Of a stretch of 64,000 nucleotides of DNA, positions 8,929 through 18,180 are shown one piece after another (the stretch's first letter is position 1; each line of letters opens with the position of its first letter). Source of the DNA: UKL13-3 sp044353855 (GTDB taxonomy: Bacteria; Bacteroidota; Bacteroidia; UKL13-3); assembly GCA_044353855.1 (NCBI GenBank), contig JBILBF010000001.1, forward strand, positions 843,443 to 907,442. The letters run 5' to 3'. The translations under genes and the position numbers were made by a program. Under the pieces are notes generated by a model. The model saw nothing but the letters and a program-made list of their open reading frames with translations, was not told the origin of the DNA and searched no databases.

Positions 8929-9921
8929 CTAAAATTCAGGACAACGCATTGCTTTTGTTACTTTCTTGCTAGATTTTTTAACTGGTTTTATTTCAAATGC
9001 CATTGACAACTCATGTGATCCTTGTGTGGCTGTACTAGCACCAGATACTGTTACATCGTAGCTGTAACCTACTTTAAATTTAGGGAATTTTAATCCAATT
9101 AAAAAAATCAATGCATCACTGTTTCTAGATGTTTGTCTAAACCACAATCCTGCTGTTAATGCTTGTTTTTTCAAATAGAAACCTAAATTTAACTGGTTGA
9201 AATTTCGTTGTTGTAAATATAATATATTAGGTGAGATAGTAACATTTTGTTCCTCATATTTAGATTTTGTTAGAAATATATTAGCACCTGCATGAATGGT
9301 GTACCTGCGGGGTAATTTAAATTCTTCGTTACTACTTTCAGTGTTGTAAAAAGATTGATTTGGCTCCGTTAGGTTGTGTATGGCAAATCCTCCATAAAAC
9401 TTATTGCTATAAAGCAACAAACCCGTCCCAAAATTAGGTAAATTTATTCTTTCGGAACCTTTGTTTTCAGCTGTTGGAAAAACAAATCCTAGTTGATCAT
9501 CTATTTGGTCACCAAATTTAAATTTAGAAAAGTCATAATATCTCTGATAATAAGTGGCTTGTACTGCCGCCCTCATAGTTATCTTTCTGCTCAAAGCTAC
9601 ACTGTAAGCATATATTCCACTAAAAGTTGTTGTTGTTAAAAACCCATCTCCAGATACATCCATGGTAGCCATTGCTCCAATTCCTCCACTTATTGCATTT
9701 AGTTGAGCGTCAAATGATGCGGCACCTGTTCTGTAATTATTTCTCAATGCGGAGTACTGGTCACGAGCAATAAATGTGAAACGCAAATTATTGGATGAGC
9801 CCGCAAAAGCAGGGTTTGTGTATATTGGATTAGCGTAAAATTGAGAAAAAAGTGGGTCTTGTGCTATTGCCAAAAAGGGAAATAACAAACATATTACTAT
9901 TTTTAAAAGTTTTTTTTTCAT
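8929..9921 (-). CDS. PorP/SprF family type IX secretion outer-membrane protein (copy 1)
   Basis: The 330-residue protein has signal peptide MKKKLLKIVICLLFPFLAIA and then QDPLFSQFYANPIYTNPAFAG, the hallmark start of the PorP/SprF family. It continues as a beta-barrel-like pattern of alternating aromatic strands. Family members sit in the outer membrane and are usually linked to T9SS assembly or to export of one partner cargo with a type B C-terminal domain. It ends in MRCPEF, sharing the terminal RCPEF with its tandem neighbour, from which it is separated by 33 nt. The two are clearly paralogues, probably from tandem duplication. Confidence 0.92.
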   Translation of the reverse strand: MKKKLLKIVICLLFPFLAIAQDPLFSQFYANPIYTNPAFAGSSNNLRFTFIARDQYSALRNNYRTGAASFDAQLNAISGGIGAMATMDVSGDGFLTTTTFSGIYAYSVALSRKITMRAAVQATYYQRYYDFSKFKFGDQIDDQLGFVFPTAENKGSERINLPNFGTGLLLYSNKFYGGFAIHNLTEPNQSFYNTESSNEEFKLPRRYTIHAGANIFLTKSKYEEQNVTISPNILYLQQRNFNQLNLGFYLKKQALTAGLWFRQTSRNSDALIFLIGLKFPKFKVGYSYDVTVSGASTATQGSHELSMAFEIKPVKKSSKKVTKAMRCPEF

Positions 9922-9954
9922 AGTAAGTAGCCTAATACGAATATAATCAACTTT

Positions 9955-10950
9955 TTAGAATTCTGGACAACGAATATTTCGCACTTTAGATTTAGGCGTT
10001 CGCTTTTTTAATTCGAATCCTAATGAAACTTCATAGGATTGGGCTGCGCCTGAGTATACTTTTGATGTAACTACATCGTATGAAAATCCAATTTTAACTT
10101 TTTGTGTACGTATACCTAACAACAATATAAATGCATCAGATGTGTTAACAGATTGCCTAAAATAAGTTCCAAAAACTACCGGTCCCTGACTTACATACAT
10201 CCCCAAATTAATTTGATGTGTTCCTAATTGTTGCATGTATAAAACATTTGGGTAAAAGTTGGATTCTTTTTTGGGGTCTCTGTTTTTACGAATAGGGATT
10301 ATTAAACCACCATGTGCAGTGTATCGCATAGGTATCTTACTAGCAGCAGTTCCATAAAATCCTTGTTCAGGTTCATTTAAATTGTGAATAGCAAAACCTG
10401 CATAAAATTTATTTGAATAGATTACTGTTCCTACATTAATGTTTGGGTATATTTTTGGCCCTTCAATTGGTTTTTCTGAAGTTGCACGCACAAAACCTTG
10501 CGTTCGAATAATTTGGTCAAAAAATTGCAATTTGCTAAAGTCAATTGTTTTTTGAGTAAATCCAACTTGAATTCCCGCTCTCATCGTTACATACTTGCTG
10601 AGTATTATTTGATAGGAATAAATAAAACTCGCAGATGTTGACCGTAAAGTACCTACTCCTGCTTCATCATTTGTGGCAAGTAATCCAATTCCACCATTTA
10701 GTTTGTTAAAATGTTCATCGTAAGAAGCAGAAAATGTACGGAATGTACCTGAGATACTAGGCCATTGACTTCTGTAATTCAGGCCAATACGACCTACATA
10801 AGATCCTCCTGCAAATGCTGGATTAGTGTATATTGGATTTGCATAAAATTGAGAAAAGTGAGGGTCTTGTGCCCGCACTTCAATCGCAAAAAGCGCTAAA
10901 GCCAAAACATATATATAGATGCTGACGCTTGCAGCAATATTTTTATTCAT
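9955..10950 (-). CDS. PorP/SprF family type IX secretion outer-membrane protein (copy 2)
   Basis: A protein of about 331 residues starting MNKNIAASVSIYIYVLALALF (signal peptide), then QDPHFSQFYANPIYTNPAFAGG and the PorP/SprF barrel with IHNLNEPEQGFYG, closely parallel to IHNLTEPNQSFYN in copy 1. It ends IRCPEF. The frame extends 12 codons further upstream (ATG at 10986), but the internal ATG at 10950 starts the signal peptide cleanly. It is the promoter-proximal gene of the apparent unit with copy 1 and perhaps gldJ, divergent from porU across a gap of about 200 nt. Confidence 0.92.
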   Translation of the reverse strand: MNKNIAASVSIYIYVLALALFAIEVRAQDPHFSQFYANPIYTNPAFAGGSYVGRIGLNYRSQWPSISGTFRTFSASYDEHFNKLNGGIGLLATNDEAGVGTLRSTSASFIYSYQIILSKYVTMRAGIQVGFTQKTIDFSKLQFFDQIIRTQGFVRATSEKPIEGPKIYPNINVGTVIYSNKFYAGFAIHNLNEPEQGFYGTAASKIPMRYTAHGGLIIPIRKNRDPKKESNFYPNVLYMQQLGTHQINLGMYVSQGPVVFGTYFRQSVNTSDAFILLLGIRTQKVKIGFSYDVVTSKVYSGAAQSYEVSLGFELKKRTPKSKVRNIRCPEF

Positions 10951-11145
10951 TTTGATGATTAAGTGATACAGTTTAACTTGCAGCACCCTTGGTATTAAAC
11001 AATTTATTAAATAGGTTTTTTATAAAGGTATGTTCAAACTAATTAATTGTGTAGAACATACAATTTATTTGCCTTGATTCACGTTTAATTACGTTGTATT
11101 TACATACTATACAAAGGTCCAATAATAAGCAATTTATATTTTTAT

Positions 11146-14100
11146 ATGCAACAACAATTTATTAAACTTATATTAAAACCTACAAAATACTATCTGCTTT
11201 GGTTTTCGCTTCTGTTCTATTTTGTTGTAAATGCAGCAGATAAAACGGTGTCAATTCATTTAAATTGGAAAACCCTAAACAACTTTACGCTACAAAACGT
11301 TAAATACCCCTCTTTCATTACATTTGACGATGCAGGTTTTGATTTTCAACAACATAAAGGATTACCGATATTTTTCGACAAAGTAGCGATCCAAGGCAAT
11401 ACTGTTGTTAGGGTATATTTAACAAACGAGCGATATGAACAAATAGGAGATCCAGTTCAAGATAAAGAGTTGTTAAAACAAACAATAGATATTACATCAA
11501 ACATTGTATACATTAAAAAAATGCCATGGGCTACTTTTAGTTTTATTCCAATTCGAATTAATAATGATCAAAAATTTGAAAAACTTGTTAGTGCAGATTT
11601 AGTTGTTGTTTATGAAAATAAAATAAAAAATAGCAGTCTAAATAAAAAAGCATTTGTGTCTAATTCTGTTTTAGCTTCGGGTGAATGGATAAAAATTGGC
11701 GTAAATAAATCAGGTGTTTACGTATTAACAAAAGCATATTTAAAAAGTTTAGGCATTAAAGTTGAGAATATTGACCCTCGTACAATAAAGTTATATGGTT
11801 CTGGTTCTGGATTATTGCCTCAATTAAACTCGGCCTCCAGGTTTGATGATATTCCTGAAAATTTAATTCAAGTTACGGGTGAATCTGATGGTGTTTTAAA
11901 TGATTCTGACCAAATTCTATTTTATGGAAAAGGGCAAAAAGATTTATGGATATACGATTCATTATCATCGCATTTTAAGCATATTAATAATATATATTCT
12001 GATGTAACGTATTACTTTTTAACTTATGGTGGCGTAAATGGAAAGCGTATTATTTCTTCACCTTCTGCTGGTACGCCAACTGTTTTTGTAAATGAATTCG
12101 ACCAATTGTATGTTTACGAAAAAGACTTAAATAATTTAATTCGATCTGGAAGAACCTGGTTGGGTGAGGAATTTGGCAGAGTCAATTCATATAGGTTTAA
12201 TGTAAATATGGGTTCAGTAAATATTTCTTCTCCATTATATATCAGGTCTTTGGTTGCAGCCAGAAGTTTTTCTCCTAGTACTTTTTCAGTTTCTGTCAAT
12301 TCAAATACTGTTTTAACTCATACTGTTTCAGCTGTAATCGCTAATTATGAATCGCCATTTGCTTCAAGTGATGGTGTCAAAACGTTATCAACGCCTGTAA
12401 CGGATGGAAATATAAATATTGGTTATGCCTATAGCTCACCTAATTTAGGGTCTTTAGCATGGCTTGACTATTTTGAATTACAAACCAGAAACTTTTTAAG
12501 TAAAACAACCGGGCAATTAATATTTAGAGATGCAAAAAGTATTGGAGCAGGCAAAATTGCTCAATTTAATGTTAACAGCAACAGCAATGTAAAAATTTGG
12601 GATGTTACCCTATCAACAGAAATTAAAGCGCCTCAAATTTCAGTTAATAATAATATCTATTCTTATGTTGTATCAACAGATACGCTAAGAGAGTTTGTTG
12701 CATTTAGTCCTCAAGATTTATACGTTCCTTTATCGGGAGTGAAGTTGTCAAACCAGAATATTCATGGATTACCTTCAGCAGATTTGATTATTATTACGCA
12801 TCCACAATTTTTGACAGAAGCACAAATATTAGGTCAACTTCACCAAACTAAATCTAATCTAAGGGTTCATGTTTTAACAACGGATCAAATTTACAACGAA
12901 TTTTCTTCAGGAGCTCAAGATGTAACTGCTATAAGGGATTGCTTGCGCATGTTTTACAAACGAGCAGCAAACCCTGATGATTTACCAAAATATGTAACTC
13001 TTTTTGGGAGGGCTTCCTATGATTATAAAAATAGAATAACGAATAATACAAATTATGTTCCCACTTATGAAAGTTTAGAATCTTTTGATCCTATAGGTAG
13101 TTATAATTCGGATGACTATTTTGGTATGTTGGACGATAATGAAGGTAAATGGGATTCAAATGCTGATACTAAAGAGTATTTGGATATTTCAATTGGTAGG
13201 CTTCCTGCTCAAAACAATGTACAAGCGCAAAATATGGTAAACAAAATTATGCGTTATGTAACCAATCCCGAATTTGGAGATTGGAAAACTAAATTAGTAT
13301 TTGTAGCAGATGACGAAGATTATAATTTGCATATAAGTGACGCAGAAGTAGTGGCAACAAAAGCAGTCAACAAATTCCCAGATTACAATATTAAAAAAAT
13401 ATATATTGATGCTTACAATGAAGAGAATACTTCAGGTGGAGCTCGAAATACTTTAGCTCAAACTGAAATAATAAAAGCTGTTGAACAAGGTGCCATGATA
13501 ATTAATTATGCAGGTCATGGAGGAGAAGTAGGTTGGGCAAGTGAGCGAATATTAAATACGGATGATATTTTAGGATGGACCAATGGAGGCAAACTTCCTG
13601 TATTTTTAACAGCTACGTGCGAGTTTAGCCGTTTTGATGATCCTGCACGAACTTCTGCAGGTGAAATGGTTTTGCTCAATCCTAATGGAGGAGGAATTGC
13701 TCTTTTTACTACAGTAAGGCTAGTTTTTACTTCAGCTAATTCTGATTTGAATCAGAAATTTTATGATTATATTGGATTGGATTCAGCTTCTGCATTCAAT
13801 CGTAAAACATTAGGAGAGGTGATGCAGCTCACCAAAAATGCCGTTAATCCAGGATTCGACAAAAACACACGCAACTTTACTTTATTAGGTGATCCAGCTG
13901 TTTATCTTGCTTATCCAACTCATAGCTTAAAAACAACCAAAATAAATAAGGAACCTATTTCTATAATACCCGATACATTAAAGGCTTTTAGCAAAATAAC
14001 GGTAGAAGGGACAGTAGTTGACAACACTAATAGTATTCTTAATAACTATAATGGAGTAATATATCCCACTGTTTATGATAAAGCTTCAACGTATCGAACG

Positions 14101-15000
14101 ATTGCAAATAATCCAACAAGTCAACAAGCAAATTTTATCATGCAAAACAATGTGATTTATAGAGGAAAAGCTTCTGTAAAAAATGGATTGTTTACTTTTT
14201 CTTTTATTGTTCCTAAAGATATTTCATATGAAATAGGATATGGAAAAATTAGCTATACGGCTGATAATGGTTTAGTAGATGCTATTGGAAATTATAAGAA
14301 TATAATTATAGGAAAAACTGCAGATAGTATACCAGGAGATAATATAGGACCTGATATTAAGCTTTACTTAAATGATGAAAAATTCGTTTTTGGGGGAATA
14401 ACAAACGAAAACCCTATTTTAATTATGAAAATACGTGATGAAAATGGTATTAACATAACAGGAAGAGGAGTTGGTAGAGATATTTCGATGATTATAAATA
14501 ATGATAACACCAAAAACATATCGCTAAACGACTATTATCAAGCAAGAATAGATAGTTATCAAGAAGGTGAAGTTCGTTTTCAACTCAAAGGATTATCACA
14601 AGGTAAGAACATGTTAAAAACAGCCGCATTTGATATTTACAACAATTCATCAGATGCTATGTTAGAGTTTATAGTTGCTAATTCTGAATCAATGGCATTA
14701 CAACATGTATTAAATTATCCCAATCCATTTACTACAAATACAACCTTTCACTTTGATCATAATAAAGCTGGTGAACCTATAATGGTGCAAGTACAAGTAT
14801 TTACTGTCAGTGGAAAATTAATTAAAACGTTGCAAACAGAAACGATAACAAGTGGTAATCATTTTGACGAAATAAACTGGGATGGACGTGATGACTTTGG
14901 AGATAATATTGGCAAAGGTGTTTATATCTATAAAGTTAAAGTTAAATCTAATTCAGGCAAAAGTGCCGAAGAGTATCAAAAAATGGTTATTTTGAATTAA
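11146..15000 (+). CDS. porU: Type IX secretion system sortase PorU
   Basis: The 1284-residue protein has an N-terminal signal/anchor (about residues 15-31) and a gingipain-type C25 cysteine peptidase domain with the catalytic pair His791 (INYAGHGGEVGW) and Cys825 (FLTATCEFSRFDDPA). The C-terminal region (from about residue 1185, LNYPNPF, to GKGVYIYKVKVKS) is a T9SS-type C-terminal domain, as in PorU orthologues, where it is retained. PorU removes the C-terminal signal of T9SS cargo and attaches it to lipopolysaccharide. Length and order fit the family. It lies 62 nt upstream of porV in the porU-porV-gldJ neighbourhood known from Flavobacterium. Confidence 0.96.
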   Translation: MQQQFIKLILKPTKYYLLWFSLLFYFVVNAADKTVSIHLNWKTLNNFTLQNVKYPSFITFDDAGFDFQQHKGLPIFFDKVAIQGNTVVRVYLTNERYEQIGDPVQDKELLKQTIDITSNIVYIKKMPWATFSFIPIRINNDQKFEKLVSADLVVVYENKIKNSSLNKKAFVSNSVLASGEWIKIGVNKSGVYVLTKAYLKSLGIKVENIDPRTIKLYGSGSGLLPQLNSASRFDDIPENLIQVTGESDGVLNDSDQILFYGKGQKDLWIYDSLSSHFKHINNIYSDVTYYFLTYGGVNGKRIISSPSAGTPTVFVNEFDQLYVYEKDLNNLIRSGRTWLGEEFGRVNSYRFNVNMGSVNISSPLYIRSLVAARSFSPSTFSVSVNSNTVLTHTVSAVIANYESPFASSDGVKTLSTPVTDGNINIGYAYSSPNLGSLAWLDYFELQTRNFLSKTTGQLIFRDAKSIGAGKIAQFNVNSNSNVKIWDVTLSTEIKAPQISVNNNIYSYVVSTDTLREFVAFSPQDLYVPLSGVKLSNQNIHGLPSADLIIITHPQFLTEAQILGQLHQTKSNLRVHVLTTDQIYNEFSSGAQDVTAIRDCLRMFYKRAANPDDLPKYVTLFGRASYDYKNRITNNTNYVPTYESLESFDPIGSYNSDDYFGMLDDNEGKWDSNADTKEYLDISIGRLPAQNNVQAQNMVNKIMRYVTNPEFGDWKTKLVFVADDEDYNLHISDAEVVATKAVNKFPDYNIKKIYIDAYNEENTSGGARNTLAQTEIIKAVEQGAMIINYAGHGGEVGWASERILNTDDILGWTNGGKLPVFLTATCEFSRFDDPARTSAGEMVLLNPNGGGIALFTTVRLVFTSANSDLNQKFYDYIGLDSASAFNRKTLGEVMQLTKNAVNPGFDKNTRNFTLLGDPAVYLAYPTHSLKTTKINKEPISIIPDTLKAFSKITVEGTVVDNTNSILNNYNGVIYPTVYDKASTYRTIANNPTSQQANFIMQNNVIYRGKASVKNGLFTFSFIVPKDISYEIGYGKISYTADNGLVDAIGNYKNIIIGKTADSIPGDNIGPDIKLYLNDEKFVFGGITNENPILIMKIRDENGINITGRGVGRDISMIINNDNTKNISLNDYYQARIDSYQEGEVRFQLKGLSQGKNMLKTAAFDIYNNSSDAMLEFIVANSESMALQHVLNYPNPFTTNTTFHFDHNKAGEPIMVQVQVFTVSGKLIKTLQTETITSGNHFDEINWDGRDDFGDNIGKGVYIYKVKVKSNSGKSAEEYQKMVILN

Positions 15001-15023
15001 TTTTCTATTATCAGTATTCGGTT

Positions 15024-15031
15024 TATTTTTG
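15024..15031 (+). promoter_or_regulatory. Putative -7 element (TATTTTTG) upstream of porV
   Basis: Perfect TAnnTTTG, 31 nt before the porV ATG. The nearest upstream TTG is about 29 nt away, so the -33 half is poor. porV may have its own promoter in addition to read-through from porU. Confidence 0.35.
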
Positions 15032-15062
15032 CCAACTTAGCTTGATTACATATTATTTAAAA

Positions 15063-16313
15063 ATGAAAACTGTTAAAATATATATAACAATTGCCATTTT
15101 ATTCTTTCTTGGGGTAAAACTGGAAGCACAAATAAATTCGAGCCAACTTGATGGTCGACAAAATACTATAACTACAGCAGTTCCGTTTTTAATGATTACA
15201 CCTGATGCTAGAGCTGGTGGTATGGGAGATGTTGGTGTTGCAACACCCAATGATATGAATGCAATTCATTGGAACGCAGCAAAGCTTGCTTTCATGGAAA
15301 AAGAAGGAGGCGCCTCCATATCATATACTCCTTGGTTAAGACAACTAGTCCCAGATGTTTCGCTTTCTTATCTTTCGATATACGGTAAGTTAAATGAACG
15401 AGCTACACTTGCTGGGTCTTTAAGATATTTTTCGTTAGGTGAAATACAGTTCACAGATTTTACGGGTAATAGTTTAGGGAATTATAATCCTAATGAGTTG
15501 GCTATTGATATGGCTTATACACAGAAATTATCTGACGAGTTTTCAGTTGGGGTAGCATTTAGATACATATATTCAAACTTAGCAGGTGGAGCTAATCTTT
15601 CTCAAACCCCAATTACACCAGGTATATCTTTTGCTGGTGATATTACGGCTTATTACAGAAATAAAACCAAGTATAAAGGATACAAAATTAACTACGCTTT
15701 TGGAGGTGCTATTACAAATATTGGAAGTAAAATAACATATACTAATGCTCAACAAGCTAATTTTATTCCAGTTAATCTAAGATTAGGTTCTTATGGAGAA
15801 ATTGAAATTGATAAGTATAATACACTCGCACTTACTGTTGATTTTAATAAACTTTTAGTTCCCACTCCTCCAGTTTATGCCTACGATAACAATGGTAAAT
15901 TAGAATTCAATTCAGATGGGACACCTAAAATTGAAAGTGGAAAGCCAAACAACGTACCTTTGGTTCAAGGAATGATACAATCATTTTACGATGCTCCTGG
16001 AGGGTTTAAAGAAGAATTACATGAAATTAATATAGCCACTGGATTAGAGTATTGGTATGATAAACAATTTGCATTGAGAATGGGATACTACTATGAACAT
16101 CCAACTAAAGGAAATCGTAAATACATGACGATGGGTGCTGGATTAAGGTATAATGTTTTCGGCTTAGATGTTGCTTATTTAATTTCATTTCAACAGCGTA
16201 ATCCTTTAGATAATACATTACGATTTACGTTAACTTTTGATTTTGATGCATTCAAAAAACAAAAAGAAGGTAGCAACGGAAACAATGATATTTTTGAAGC
16301 TCCTGCAAATTAA
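15063..16313 (+). CDS. porV: Type IX secretion system outer membrane shuttle protein PorV (LptO)
   Basis: A protein of about 416 residues with signal peptide MKTVKIYITIAILFFLGVKLEAQ, followed by the PorV signature PFLMITPDARAGGMGDVGVA and NAIHWNAAKLAF and then a FadL-like 14-strand barrel pattern ending GLRYNVFGLDVAYLISFQQRNPLDNTLRFTLTFDFD. PorV collects folded cargo from the T9SS translocon and delivers it to PorU. The frame opens at a TTG (15042), but the ATG at 15063 begins the signal peptide. It is immediately downstream of porU, the expected order. Confidence 0.95.
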   Translation: MKTVKIYITIAILFFLGVKLEAQINSSQLDGRQNTITTAVPFLMITPDARAGGMGDVGVATPNDMNAIHWNAAKLAFMEKEGGASISYTPWLRQLVPDVSLSYLSIYGKLNERATLAGSLRYFSLGEIQFTDFTGNSLGNYNPNELAIDMAYTQKLSDEFSVGVAFRYIYSNLAGGANLSQTPITPGISFAGDITAYYRNKTKYKGYKINYAFGGAITNIGSKITYTNAQQANFIPVNLRLGSYGEIEIDKYNTLALTVDFNKLLVPTPPVYAYDNNGKLEFNSDGTPKIESGKPNNVPLVQGMIQSFYDAPGGFKEELHEINIATGLEYWYDKQFALRMGYYYEHPTKGNRKYMTMGAGLRYNVFGLDVAYLISFQQRNPLDNTLRFTLTFDFDAFKKQKEGSNGNNDIFEAPAN

Positions 16314-16331
16314 TTTTAAAACATATTATAA

Positions 16332-16805
16332 ATGAGAATAGGATTTGGATTTGATGTACATCAATTGAGTGAAGGGTATGATTTGTGGTTGGGTGGCGTA
16401 AAAATACCTCATCATAAAGGAGCTGTTGGGCATTCTGATGCTGATGTTTTGCTACATGCTATTTGTGATTCTATCTTAGGAGCAATAGCACTTGGAGATA
16501 TTGGTAATCATTTTCCAGATACTGATGATGCTTATAAGGGTATTGACAGTAAAAAATTATTAAAACACGTTGTAGAATTGGTTGCACAAAAAGGCTATAA
16601 GGTTGGAAATATTGATGCAACTTTGTGTCTAGAAAGTCCGAAGATAATGCCATATGTTGATGAAATGAGAAACAGCATAGCTTCTATTTGTGATGTAAAC
16701 ATTGACGCAGTTTCGGTTAAAGCAACTACCAACGAAAAATTAGGTTATGTAGGAAGTGAAAATGGAGTAAATGCATATGCTGTTGTTTTAATGATTAAGC
16801 TATAA
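16332..16805 (+). CDS. ispF: 2-C-methyl-D-erythritol 2,4-cyclodiphosphate synthase
   Basis: The 157-residue protein is IspF of the non-mevalonate isoprenoid pathway, which cyclises CDP-methylerythritol 2-phosphate. Metal ligands Asp8, His10 (FGFDVHQL) and His42 (HSDADVLLHAICDSILGA) are present, as are IGNHFPDTD and the C-terminal VKATTNEKLGYVG nucleotide-loop motif. Length is typical. It starts 19 nt after porV with no visible terminator between them, so it may share the porV transcript. Its 3' end overlaps murF by 11 nt in convergent orientation. Confidence 0.97.
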   Translation: MRIGFGFDVHQLSEGYDLWLGGVKIPHHKGAVGHSDADVLLHAICDSILGAIALGDIGNHFPDTDDAYKGIDSKKLLKHVVELVAQKGYKVGNIDATLCLESPKIMPYVDEMRNSIASICDVNIDAVSVKATTNEKLGYVGSENGVNAYAVVLMIKL

Positions 16806-18108
16806 TATCAATAAGCGTTTCTAACTTCATTCCTCTTGATCCTTTTATAAATATGTTTCTGTTTTCAAGTGCATGATTAGCCAGATAATCTCTGACTTCT
16901 ACGGTAGTTAAAAATTGTTTCATTGCTCCTTGTTTGTGCTTGCTAAATTCTTCTCCTACAAGCCATACTTCATCTATATTTAATTTTAAGCAAAATTCAA
17001 TCATGTTAGCATGTTCTTGTTCTGCATAAATACCCATTTCAAACATATCACCTATAATAGCTATTTTATTAGAAAATGGCATTGCTGCAAAGTTTTTTAA
17101 TGAAGCTTCTAAGCTACTTGGATTTGCATTATACGCATCGAGATAAAGGGTGTTTTTTGCTTTTTTAATTACTTGTGATCGGTTGTTGGTTGGTTGGTAT
17201 TCCTCAATCCCTTTTTGAATGTTATCATCTGATATTAAAAAGTGTTTACCAATACAAACGGCTGCCATTATATTATCAAAATTATAGTCTCCACTCAGGT
17301 TACTTGTAATCATTTTTTTGCTTTCTATATCTAAATAATTGTATGTAAATGTTATTTCAGGTCTAAGTTTTTCTGCTTGACCGATGCACATTGCAACTGC
17401 ATTTTTATTTTCTGCATTAGCAGCATATGTAATTTTTTTATTTAGTCTATTAGCCATTCTCATTAGCCATTCATCATTTGCGTTTACAAAAGCAGTTCCG
17501 TTGTTTTTAAGTAAATAATAATAGAGTTCGCTATTGGATTGAGCTACTCCTTCAATGCTACCAAATCCTTCAAGGTGATCTTTCCCATTGTTCGTTATTA
17601 TTCCTTCTGTAGGGCAAGCTATATTGCAAAGTTCAGCATTTTCGCCAATATGATTAGCTCCCATTTCTATTATGGCAATTTCATGTTGTTGTGTGAGTTG
17701 CAACAATGTTAGCGGTAAACCAATGTGATTATTAAAATTTCCTGGTGTTGAATGCACATTGTATTGCTGTTTTAAAACACAACTAAGTAGTTCTTTTGTT
17801 GTAGTTTTCCCATTCGAACCAACTATAGCAATAATTGGAATTGCTAGTTTTTCTCTATGGTATTGAGCTAATTTTTGCAAAGCAATTAAAACATCATCAA
17901 CCAAAATATACTTGTCGTTTTTCTTATATTTTTCTTCATCTATTACTGCAAATGCAGCTCCTTTCATTAATGATTCTTCTGCAAAACTATTCGCATTAAA
18001 ATTTGGGCCTTTTAATGCAAAAAATATTGAGTTGTGCTCAATTTTTCTTGTATCCGTTGAAACCATTGGATGTTTTACATATAATTGGTATAAGTCTTCA
18101 ATTGTCAT
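16795..18108 (-). CDS. murF: UDP-N-acetylmuramoyl-tripeptide--D-alanyl-D-alanine ligase
   Basis: The 437-residue Mur ligase adds D-Ala-D-Ala to the peptidoglycan precursor. The N-terminal UDP-binding part has VSTDTRKIEHNSIFFALKG. The ATP loop is GSNGKTTTK (about residues 97-105). Further landmarks are TPGNFNNHIGLPLTLL, IIEMGANHIGE, the C-terminal DAYNANPSSLEASL and GDMFEMG. These are typical of MurF rather than of MurE or MurD. It is a lone minus-strand gene convergent with ispF (11-nt overlap), outside any division/cell-wall cluster, which is common in Bacteroidota. Confidence 0.96.
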   Translation of the reverse strand: MTIEDLYQLYVKHPMVSTDTRKIEHNSIFFALKGPNFNANSFAEESLMKGAAFAVIDEEKYKKNDKYILVDDVLIALQKLAQYHREKLAIPIIAIVGSNGKTTTKELLSCVLKQQYNVHSTPGNFNNHIGLPLTLLQLTQQHEIAIIEMGANHIGENAELCNIACPTEGIITNNGKDHLEGFGSIEGVAQSNSELYYYLLKNNGTAFVNANDEWLMRMANRLNKKITYAANAENKNAVAMCIGQAEKLRPEITFTYNYLDIESKKMITSNLSGDYNFDNIMAAVCIGKHFLISDDNIQKGIEEYQPTNNRSQVIKKAKNTLYLDAYNANPSSLEASLKNFAAMPFSNKIAIIGDMFEMGIYAEQEHANMIEFCLKLNIDEVWLVGEEFSKHKQGAMKQFLTTVEVRDYLANHALENRNIFIKGSRGMKLETLIDIIA

Positions 18109-18180
18109 TTTAAGAAATTATTAAGTGCAATTTGATATTTTTTTAGTTTACTTTTACTTGTAAAAATTATATATTAACCT

